From: Schistosoma haematobium
Taxonomy: Eukaryota > Platyhelminthes > Trematoda > Strigeidida > Schistosomatidae
Assembly (NCBI RefSeq): GCF_000699445.3
Contig: NC_067198.1
Span: forward strand, 7,872,801 to 7,936,800
DNA: 64,000 bases
Reading direction: 5' to 3'
In this document: positions 26,349-35,255 of the stretch, in pieces
How the letters are laid out: every line of letters begins with the position of its first letter
Position numbering within the stretch: position 1 is the stretch's first letter
Translations under genes and position numbers: made by a program
The notes under the pieces: model-generated
Seen by the model: the letters and a program-made list of their open reading frames with translations, nothing else
Databases searched by the model: none
Told to the model about the DNA's origin: nothing

Positions 26349-27563
26349 CAGTCAGTCAGTCAGTCAGTCAGCAACAACGTAGAACGTACGTGCGTACATT
26401 AGTTCGAGTTGCCATACCACATTAGCACAGAGATAAATAGGTGTCGCTTCTATTCCCACAGCTCTTTGCATATCTTTCCAAGCAACATCTGGGTCAGCCT
26501 CGTTTTCAGAACTACTTGATTGTGACCTCAGTTTTTCCTGGAACCTACTTTTGGTTTTCTCGCTACTCAATTCAGTTCTAATGGGTCTTTTTAGTGTTGC
26601 TTTTTTGCGTACAGTGAGGCGCAAGCAGATGCGTGCTCGTATTAAAGCATGGTCGGAGTCCAAGCAGGTATTTCAGAATGAGCAACAATCTTCCATCGAC
26701 CCTCTCCAACTATGACTGATGGCAATATGGTCTATTTGAGTCCATCGTTGGTTTGGTGTAGGGGGTCGTCATGTTAGACGATGTCTCTCCTTATTCTTAA
26801 AATTTGTGTTTGCTAGAAATAAACGATTGTCTGAGCATAGTTGCAGCAGACGATCACCATTATCTGTTCGCTGAGCCGGGATACTAAAATACCTACTTAA
26901 ATGTCTTTCTGTTTGGTTTAAGCTTCCTACGTGGGCATTAAAGTCATGTGCTACGAGTATTATGTCTGAGCGTTTAGCTCTTTGAATAAGTTCAGAAAGC
27001 TTTCTGTAAAAGTTATCTTTCACTTCATCCAGGCCGCAGTCAGTGAGGGCGTAGGCAAAAACAAAGAAAAGGCAACGACGTGTGTCTCTATCCTTCCGAG
27101 TTCTTACGGAGCCGTTTAGCCGAACAGCACATAGGCGACTATTAACGGGGATCTACTCTAATAGTGCTTGTTCCGTCCTCGTATTTAGTGTTATGCCTAC
27201 ACCTGCCAGTCCACGAGAACTGGCCATTGGGTCGCCATATGCACGGAAGGCGTATCTCGTCGGCTCTCCGTTTTGGCAAGGTGAGGTCAAGTGAATGACT
27301 ACACTAGTATCCTGTATGCGTGTTTCGGAAACAAAACATATATCAATAGTACGAGATTCAAGGGTTTTAGCCAGGGAGCCCTGCTGGCCGATTTGACCTG
27401 GGCTGTGTACGTTGAAGGCTGCAATGTGTAGTTTGGAGTGAGATTTCAGTAGACCTGGGACAATGTTTTGCGCACTAGAATCGTTGGCTATGGTGACACT
27501 TGAGGAGGAAGCCAAAAGAGGAAGTTTAGTGTTGAAAGTCGGTGTAGGAGGAATAATAGGAAT

Positions 27564-28375
27564 TGGAGAGGGTGGCGTAGGCGAGATATCCGTCTATCAA
27601 CCAAAGGACGTGTTTACTGCGCAGCAGTTCATTCCGTCCTACTTTATGGCAGTGAAACATGGCCGGTAAGAGTAGAGGATATCCGTAGGCTACTAGTATT
27701 TGATCATAGGTGTCTTCGAAACATTGCTCGTATATCATGGGACCATCGAGTAAGTAACACAGTTGTTAGGAAACGGGTACTAGGTAAGGATGGCAAATCA
27801 ATTGATGAAGTAGTGAAACTTCATCAGTTGAGATGGCTGGGACACGTGTTACGTATGCTCAACGACCGACTGCCTCGACGTGCTATGTTCAGTGGTATAG
27901 GAGTAGGTTGGAAGAAAGCTAGGGGCGGCCAAACCAAAACATGGCACAAGTCCATGAAGTCACTGACAAGTGAACTGAGTCATGTTGGTAGGTGTAGACT
28001 ACCTGGTTGGGGACCGCGAGATGATAGCAGCCGATGGTTAGAGACCCTGAATGACATGGCTCAAAATCGTTTGCAATGGCGCAGGTGCATCCACTCTCTG
28101 TGTTCTCCCAAATTCTAATCTTCTGAATTCTTCATGTCCCTTTATTTTTTCTCTTTCCAAATTTATTTCACTGGATTATACTCCTTGAATTACATCTCCA
28201 AACCCTAATCTTCCCGATTACTGCTTATACTCTTATTACCTCTACCACTATGGGATTTGAATCGACAACTGCATCTCTGTGCTAATGTGGTGTGGCAACT
28301 CGAACTGATGTACGTACGTACGAAGTTCTACGTTGTTACTGACTGACTGACTGACTGACTGACTGGAGAGGGTGG
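27564..28375 (+). repeat. 12-bp target-site duplication flanking a nested insertion
   Basis: TGGAGAGGGTGG occurs at 27564-27575 and again at 28364-28375, immediately outside the plus-strand RTE-like fragment. The host element reads through when one copy and the insert are removed. The last base or two are ambiguous against the CTGA tail. Confidence 0.85.
27576..28363 (+). mobile_element. 5'-truncated family B RTE-like insertion nested in another family B copy
   Basis: A 788-bp fragment that begins within the RT C-terminal region. A single uninterrupted frame runs from 27576 to 28118 (180 codons). It starts at RRRDIR and passes VLLYGSETWPVR, HQLRWLGHVLRM and RGGQTKTWHKSM to WLETLNDMAQNRLQWRR and a stop. 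A 3' UTR and a (TGAC)n tail at 28338-28363 follow. The intact frame and clean target-site duplication mark it as one of the younger insertions here. It is too truncated to be active. Confidence 0.88.
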
Positions 28376-28544
28376 TTGATTATGAATACGGTGGTCTTGA
28401 GTGGTGTTAGAGGTATGAAGGCGGTTTTCACTTCCCGGTCGCCCACACCGTGGGAGGGTTCTTCTAGAGGTACCTGAAAGAGAAATTGGGCATGAGGTGG
28501 TTTTAGTGACCTGAGAGTGTGACCATAGTGCCCAAAGGATAACT

Positions 28545-29330
28545 GCTTAATAATAATAATAGTGATAATATTTTGGTGGAGTTTTGTTCTCTGAGCTGGA
28601 TGGTTTGGTCGTGGAGCTTTCATCGTTCTTCTGAACGACATCATCAGCACAAACTTCAGATAGAAGTGAAGTGTTCGAATTTCTCCATATGTGTTTCACA
28701 GCTTGTTCTGTGCACCTCGATGTTGATTGGCTCTTGTTGACCTTAAATTTATCATTGTTTACTTCTTCCTTGTTTTAGTTGTGTCTCCCATTGGTTTGAT
28801 TTTTGTTTCTATATTTATGCATGATTTTCCTGATTGGTTGATAAATTGGATTGATTTCAATATGTTTGTTGATTGCTGATTGACCTGAGTGCCAAGCTTC
28901 TAAAAATTCTCTGGTGTTTTTGGAGTTTCCTCTGTCTAAGATTTCTACATTTTCCCAATCGAATGAGTGTCCGTAGTTATCCACGTGTATTGATATAAGT
29001 GAAGAGATATCATGGCGTTTGACTGCTAATTGATGTTCATGTAGGCGTAGGTTGAGGCGGCGTCCGCTTTGTCCGATGTAGTGTTTGTCGCAGTTGGTAC
29101 AATTTATTTTGTAGATGATGTTTGATTTGTCTTTCTTTGTTATTTCATCCTTTGGTTTGCATAAGATTGATTGTAGTGATTTTGTCGGTTTGTGTGCCAC
29201 ACCTATCCCGAAGGTTTTCAGCAGTCTCGTTGCAAATGCGTGTGTTATGTGACACAGTGATATGCTGTTTATGTTATTCAAATTAGTTAAACTTGCTGGG
29301 GACTGTGTTAACATAAAGCGACAGCAAGTA
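28545..29330 (-). mobile_element. Penelope-like element, 3' fragment with GIY-YIG domain
   Basis: The minus-strand frame 29314-28775 (179 aa) carries the Penelope-type GIY-YIG endonuclease: YKI at residues 68-70, YIG at 79-81, a CX2C pair at 72 and 75, LHEH at 91-94 and the late REFLEAWHS with the expected acidic residue. The reverse transcriptase that should precede it is absent. After the stop comes about 230 bp of 3' sequence that contains a hammerhead-like core (28618-28647) and ends in a TTA-rich tail near 28549-28562. The fragment abuts the 5'-leader remnant of the family B copy. Schistosomes are known to hold such elements (Cercyon); assignment to that family is my inference. Confidence 0.82.
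28618..28676 (-). ncRNA. Hammerhead-ribozyme-like motif in the Penelope-like 3' region
   Basis: On the minus strand CTGATGA (28647-28641) is followed by a 7-bp stem (GTCGTTC with GAACGAT, loop AGAA) and then GAAA (28621-28618), the three core elements in the right order. Upstream, 28651-28676 can fold as an imperfect hairpin (CTTCA with TGAAG) in the place of stem I. One extra T sits between CTGATGA and the stem, and stem III is poor. Hammerheads in Penelope-like elements are known, but activity here is uncertain. Confidence 0.4.
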
Positions 29331-29931
29331 GGTGGTTTTACTTAGGGAATGCATTAATAAAGATGGCTAAACATTTAAAGTTCCTATAATATCACTTGTG
29401 GAATGAGATACACTTACAGGTGCTAGAACATTCAATACGTTTTCAGAGGAGCAGTATGCAGCGAACAAATAATGGGAGTGATTTTATCGTACGGATAGAT
29501 TGTGGTAGGTTATTCCAGAGTCTTGAAAATTTACAGGTAAAGTAATTCATATGAAGAGATGATTTAGAATAAGTTTGTTTCACTGGTGCCAAGTAATTAC
29601 GGATGTCATATTGAGAAGTTTCTGCATATTGAGTCACGTGATTGGATGTAAAGGATAGTTTATTAAGTAGTTTGAATGAAAAGATATGATTTAGTTTGAG
29701 TCTCCTCTTCCATTAAGGGCCTAGCCCAAGTTTACTACATCTAGAATTATTAGGTACAATCAGCTCCAAGAATACGAAGTGTAAATCGTCTCTGTACTGA
29801 TTCCAGCTTTAATTTATCATTTATGCCCGCAGTGCTAAGAATAAACGTGTAATATTCTAGAAGAGGTCCAACACAAACTTTGTACATTAAAATACGTGAC
29901 TCATTGTTATAAGGGTTTCGGTTTATGTAAC

Positions 29932-30258
29932 TGTTATAATTCTCTCTTACGATTATAACCCAGCTATTCCTATTGCTTATTATTCTCGGACACCGACTCA
30001 CTCGTCAAGTCCCCCAAATCAGAACAAAGTTGTACAGGAAAAGAGATTATATTCCAAATAACAGGGTTATATGGAAATAAGTAGTAAGTAAGTACAATAG
30101 GGAAAACGTTAGTATATTTATAGTTTTTCACGTAAGGAGATTTCTAGAGTGTTCACTAAGTATTGACTAACGCTGATCGGATAAGAACCAGCCAATCAGC
30201 GTGCACCAAAGCAGTCGTGCATTGAGCATGCTTTGATCCAGCCACTGTCCCGCTAACA
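29932..30258. mobile_element. Solo LTR, 327 bp, with 5-bp target-site duplication
   Basis: The block starts TGTTATAATT and ends CCGCTAACA, so the termini form the TG..CA inverted pair expected of an LTR. It is flanked by GTAAC at 29927-29931 and again at 30259-30263. The host CR1-like sequence continues on both sides. No internal retroviral-type coding region remains, so this is what is left after LTR-LTR recombination. The length is close to the ~328 bp I recall for LTRs of the schistosome element Boudicca, but I could not compare sequences. Orientation is undecided. Confidence 0.85.
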
Positions 30259-30468
30259 GTAACCTACTAGACGTTGATACTTAGAGGTATATTTCAATAT
30301 CTGTTCTGTAAACGACAAGTCTTGGAAGTATCTAAGTCCTAAGTCTACTACTGTATGTAACCTAGATAACACTCTTCCATTTATGGTAAGGTCTAGCTTG
30401 AGTGTTGTATCGCCGAAGCATATCCATCCACATTTAGACGTATTAAGCTCCAGTTGCCATTTTAAGCA

Positions 30469-31293
30469 CTACTGTGCTACCTTGTTAAGCTCCATGCTGA
30501 TGCAATTTTGCATATTTTTCAGCTCATATGGAGAAAATGAATATACTACTTTAAGATCATCTGCATATAGAAGGGGCTTACCCACACAAAAACATTTACA
30601 AATATCATTGATAAACATTAAAAAAGGCAAAGAGCCTAAGACACTACCTTGTATTACACCACTTCTAGCAGGGACAGCGTTAGACAATGAAGAGTTAATT
30701 TTAACTATTTGATGTCGATTGCTGAGAAAGGAGTCAAACCAAGCTAGCAAAGGATTTTGAACCCCATAAGATGCGAGTTTACCTATAAAAAGTTGATGGC
30801 TAACCATGTCGAAGGTTTTAAAAATGCCCAGATATAGCACTAAGACTAGATATCCTTGGCTACGTAGAGAATAGACTAAATTAAAGAAGTCAAAATGATA
30901 TGTCATGCAAGATCGATTTTTAAGAAATCCATGTTGATTATCATTGATAAATTTTCCAGCGAGGAAACAGTTAGAAAATTCATCACTTATAATTTTTCCC
31001 ATAATCCTAGAGATAACTGGAGTAATATTTATCTGCCGATAATTGTTCATGTCAGTCTTATCTCCAGATTTGTAACGTGGTATGATGTACGCGGTTTTCC
31101 AACAGTAAGGGTAAGAACCAGTTTCCATAGAGAGAGTAAACAGCTTTAGAAGAACAAGTGGAATATCTGGACCACCATACTTGTAGAGAAAGGTTGAAAT
31201 CCCGTCTACTCCGTGACCTCTCGAAAGCTTAAGGGTAGCCTTAATAATTTTCATGCATGTGAAGGATATAGATGTTATTGGGTTGCTAGTCAC
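30469..31293 (-). pseudogene. Reverse transcriptase fragment of the CR1/Jockey-like element
   Basis: A 274-aa open stretch. The early GHGVDGIS motif matches the usual GPDGIP-type segment. The palm motif FKTFDMVSH has Phe-Lys-Thr-Phe-Asp where FKAFDTVSH is typical. YADD is intact near residue 243. Frame breaks separate it from the upstream ORF1-like region and from the thumb and C-terminal part (30450-30264, then 29926-29440 across the LTR). Relics of this kind are non-functional. Confidence 0.75.
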
Positions 31294-33079
31294 TCAAATA
31301 ACTCTTGAAACAGCCACTTATGATTCCTACACCATTCGCAAAAATACCACTGAAAAGGTCTGATATAGTTTGAGAGTCGTATATAAAAGTGCTATTATGC
31401 TAGATGCATGGTATATGGTAATAAGTAATAAGTTTAAAAAGGAAGTATGGAGTGTAAAAAAACTGAGAGCTTCCCTATTGATGTTGTGTATTTTGGATTT
31501 GCAGAGACTGTGGTTTGTTATGTTTGACTGATTATATGGGCTACCGCTTGGACAAACTATTGCTAGTGGGACCAGGGCCAAAAAATCATTATTTTGATAA
31601 AGTGGATTAATTTGTTGAACTTGACTAGGCGGACAGTTAAGACAAGCACTTGCTAGTTGGGGTTGGGTTGATGTTGAGTAACCCAGTAATCCATCTTGCC
31701 CAAGGGAAAAGTGTTGAGAAAAGTTACGTTTTGCAGGTTTATTATTTAAAACGTTTGAGGGTAACCGTGGGGCACGTTGGTTCACTGTGGTCTGTCCAAT
31801 ATTAGGCCTGCTTACATAATGATTGCAGTGGTCGTCTTGTGAGACATTTGAATCAAGTCTGCCCTTATAACCTCCCCTACAATGCGTAGGGTAAAGCATG
31901 GTGTCGAGAAGTATAGTCTTATTTTTATTTGGTAGGGCCATCGTAATATTTTTGTTATTGAGTCTAGAACCAGAAGGTTCTGTACATACGTTCTTTTTAC
32001 GTGGCATAGACTTTTAATCTTGACATTGTTTTTAAGAGCTGTCGCATTAGAACTAAGTATTTGCTTATGGGCTTCTAATGCTAAACTGGATAATATCGGA
32101 TTAGTGTCGTCGTTAGATGAACATTGGTTATCATTACAGGCATAATAGGCAAATTAGCACTCTTTGTTGGTAAATCAGAGTATTTGAGAACATGAGATAG
32201 GATAGCTGCATCAGGGGATCCAGCAGCTGATGCGCCTTTATTTTCGTTCAAGGTACGTTTTTGCGTAAGTCTTTGATTGGTTGTCTTATCTGAGACTATA
32301 CGAGCGTTTCTAAACTTAGTAAGCGCGCAGATTAACCGCTCGAATTCTTTTAACTGTTCAGCTAATATATGAGAATCGATTCTGAACAAGACCGGGCACG
32401 AGTATTTCTGGTGCTTTTTATTAAGTCGAATGCATTGACATGGACTGTCTTGAAGGTTAGATGCTTTTAATATTGAATTCCTTACAGTTTTAATGGGGAT
32501 TCTGTCAGGTATATTATAGACAATCACGTTATTACGAGAGACTAATTGCTTGCTAACTTCATTAGCGATAAAATCGATAACAGATTCTGCTTTTACAATG
32601 TCATCAAGTACCCCAGGAACGATATCTTGACAAAAGCAGTTTAAGGGCTGATAGTGTCTTTATTTCTTGTTTCAGATCATCATGCTTTAATGAAGAGCTA
32701 GCAAGTGACTCAACTTTAGAACACATGTCGTTTAGTTGCTTAAAGATAGTGTTTAATTCACTCTTAATATTATCGATACATTTTGATCTTGAGGTGGAAC
32801 TCAATTAAATTAGAGACAGAGTCATCCAGCAGCAGGTGTGGTGTACGACCACTCCCAACATTATCAGCTTCAAAAGGAGTAGCAGAGCATGGGGACTAGG
32901 TAATAATAGAATTGTCATTATCTGAAGTATTAGGGCTTTTCCGGGTTCGTTTTTTGAAAGTTGACCCATATCGCTTTAAGTATAAATTCTAAAGCTATAT
33001 ATGAGTTATAAACTAGGATTCAACGATATTTAAACAATATATATTAGATACCGTGTTATCGTAACGCAAACGTAAGGTC

Positions 33080-33490
33080 GGTCACATACGACCTTTTTGT
33101 GGGAAATTTTCGTGTTAGCTCCGTACTTGTTGAGACCTCACCGCCGGAGACGAAGGTCCGTGAGATAAGGTGAGCTGTGCATTTCTAGGGTCGACCTTTT
33201 CGGACCCCACCCTTCCTTATGGGAAGGCAGCATCGCTGCAGATGCTGATTGTCTGAGGGAAACACCTTACTGCCGTCACACCTCTGTACAGTCAGCAGTA
33301 GGACTTCGCCTTCGGACCTTGGGTTTGCTGCTGTTAGTTTTACCGTTCTTCAACCGACCTGTCTGGCATGGTAGGATCTTGAGGAACAATTGTTCCAGCC
33401 AGTATGGCTCGATTAGTTTATCACGATAGGCAAGCCCAACCACCACATCAAGGTAGCAGCGACGGTCGGGTAAATAATTTAGGAACAATA
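33080..33490 (-). mobile_element. Isolated 5' leader of a family B RTE-like element
   Basis: Homologous along its length to 55205-55580, the 5' end of the longest family B copy, with shared blocks such as CGCCGGAGACG and GCATCGCTGCAGATGCTG. Nothing of the coding region follows. It supports the family's 5' boundary, since both copies begin just after GTAGCAGC. Confidence 0.8.
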
Positions 33491-33554
33491 ATAATAAGTA
33501 TTGAGATTATGGTTCTAAAAGACATTGTAATGGTATGTATGGAAGAATATTGGG

Positions 33555-33710
33555 GTTCAAGATGGAGGGGAAGATAAAGAGTAAATGCATCCGTGCCTTC
33601 GTGAATGATTTGAAACCATGTCACTCAAAGTTTCTAATCACTGATCACGGTTATCATGCTAACCCCAACCAGGTAGTTTGCTTTTACCAACATGACCTGA
33701 TAACCTGATC
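33555..33710 (-). mobile_element. Decayed family B RT C-terminal fragment
   Basis: The minus strand resembles the conserved RTE C-terminus (compare 49260-49400): ACCATGTCACTCAAAGTTTC and CCCCAACCAGGTAG blocks are recognisable, with many substitutions. Confidence 0.6.
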
Positions 33711-34534
33711 TTCTGTTCTAGTTTGGTCGTCTCTGCGTTCTTTTCAATCTATTTCTACATTCTACAGATTTATGATAAAGGATTATTTAGTTGTGCAACT
33801 ACATGTAGCTACATGCACTGGGCCAAAATACGAGTTTTTACCATGCCGTATGACCTCAAACCTAATAAAGTTGAACCAGTTTTCAAAAGTCCAAGCTTTA
33901 CTCAATCTAACAAGCTCAAGATATATAAAGATTTGCTGTTACAGCAACATGATATTTACTATGAGGTTCACAAATTCACATATTTTTGATTGTATCCAGT
34001 AGTGGTTTTATTATGGATTATGTTTTCTAAATTATTTGATCAGACAAAATTTTCGATTGTTAAAACTAATAAATAGAATGCTAATCGATAGGTAAATGCA
34101 ATGATATGATGTAGTCGAGTGTTGACTACTCATGAAGCCATAATACTGACTTAAACCCTCAAATGATTAGAAATCAAAGACAAGACTACTGGCCAGGTAA
34201 ATAGTTTTTTTATATAACAAAATAACATGCTCATATACAAAATATGGACACAAAAGAAGTAAAAAAAGTATCATTGATTGGAGAAAATTAGCTTGTAGAC
34301 CACTTATTCTCCAATCTTTTAAGACCCGTTCATTGGGCCTAGTTTTTCATTATTCAGTATAATATTTAAACCTGAAACGAAGTCAAAATAGTTCGTTTAT
34401 AACTCTTGAGTTTAATTTTATCCTCTTCATTCATCGATATAGTTCGCCACTAAAAATAGAATCATCCACACAAATAAAAATAGTGAGAAAGGAGTCCAAT
34501 CAAAGTAAAAAAATAAGCGAACGAGAATAATACA
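33711..34534. other. No recognisable gene; one 10-bp inverted repeat
   Basis: AT-rich DNA with only short open frames. GATTGGAGAA at 34276-34285 is exactly complementary to TTCTCCAATC at 34307-34316, giving a hairpin with a 21-nt loop. Confidence 0.55.
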
Positions 34535-34885
34535 GGTGGTTTTCTAGTGGGGCCTCCCTTAGAAGTCTCATCTACAAGGTAGTAGAGAAACTTAAACGAA
34601 TTCCGTCCTATTATATCCAGTGAAAAAGGAGGCAATAGACTGCTCACTATCTCAGGATCCTGGAGTTCACGTGGACCATTTAGTTGGAATCAGGGTATTA
34701 TAACTCCTAGATGAACCCTTGGTTTAAGGGGCGGTTGTTCGTATTTTGTGCTTTCATTCCCGTAAACAATACCCCCACCGTGCGAAGGTAGAGTCAGATT
34801 TCCTTGGCAGTCTGTAAACGCTTAACCTTACGAGAGTATTTAAGGAGGAGAAGCGGGCTCCTCAACCCTTGACTATAACGGGGTG
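34535..34885 (-). mobile_element. Old copy of the family A 5' leader (or of its short derivative)
   Basis: Alignable by eye to 47396-47735: GGTGGTTTTCTAGTGGGGCC against GGTGGTTATCTTAGAGGGCC, then CCCGTAAACAATACCCCC against TTCGTAAACAACACCCCC, and on to the CTTGACTATAACG end. It is strongly diverged, hence an old insertion. Confidence 0.6.
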
Positions 34886-35237
34886 TTGGGGAGCGCTTGG
34901 TTAAAAAAAGAAACAGACGTTGATTCATCTTGTAGAATATGCACTCTTGAACTTCACAGATCTCACTGTCCAAAAAAAATGTTATCACATAGAGTCGTAC
35001 TGTTTAAATTAGTTGTTTCCCTCTTACCCGTTAGTCAGACAGGCTCTTATGCGATAGCAAGTTGTAAACAGGTTCATTTTTCCTCTTTGAACTTAAAATT
35101 ATCTTGAGTTATAAGTACATTAGTAAAAATCAATCATATCGGTAAATTCTTAAATATAAATATTTCTATGTTATGTTACAGTTCTTATTTTTTTTACCAA
35201 GCTTACATGGTTGCTCCTGTTACATATACTTAAGGTA

Positions 35238-35251
35238 TTTAATTTTTGTAG
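35238..35251 (+). promoter_or_regulatory. Probable 3' splice site just upstream of the PDK1 start
   Basis: The T-rich TTTAATTTTTGTAG places the exon start at 35252, four bases before the ATG. It could accept an upstream 5' UTR exon by cis splicing or a spliced leader by trans splicing, which schistosomes use for many genes. The sequence cannot tell these apart. Confidence 0.6.
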
Positions 35252-35255
35252 GGCC

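Larger units (their letters stand above)
26349..28543 (-). mobile_element. Family B RTE-like copy, internally deleted and interrupted
   Basis: Read on the minus strand, the copy starts with 5' leader sequence (28543-28376, homologous to about 55200-55040). It is interrupted by a plus-strand insertion at 27576-28363 and continues with the endonuclease (27563 down to 26440: IAAFNVHSPGQIGQQ, FVSETRIQD, HDFNAHVG, MDSDHALI). Near 26434 it jumps straight to the 3' UTR, so all of RT is missing. The 3' end is a (CTGA)n tail at 26349-26371. There are several frame breaks in the endonuclease. This is a dead, deleted derivative. Confidence 0.85.
29340..33000 (-). mobile_element. CR1/Jockey-like non-LTR element lacking its endonuclease
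   Basis: Read on the minus strand: an ORF1-like region (start MGQLSK near 32966, a coiled-coil-like piece at 32804-32604, and an RNA-binding-like piece at 32527-32081), then a Pro/Asn-rich region (32007-31327), then reverse transcriptase (31293-30469), then the family C-terminus. RT motifs include NYRQINI, GVIQGSVLGSLPFLMFINDI and LLYADDLKVV. The C-terminus gives ESVQRRFTLRILG (about 29800) and SRLWNNLPQSIRTIKSLPLF (about 29500). No endonuclease motifs lie between the ORF1-like part and RT, so that domain was deleted. Many frame breaks show it is old. A solo LTR interrupts the C-terminal part. Confidence 0.78.

Noticed and set aside
26349..28375. Twin-priming (5' inversion) origin for the opposed RTE pieces
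   Set aside because: Both pieces have their own 3' UTR and CTGA tail, and the plus-strand piece is bracketed by a 12-bp duplication, which means a separate nested insertion.
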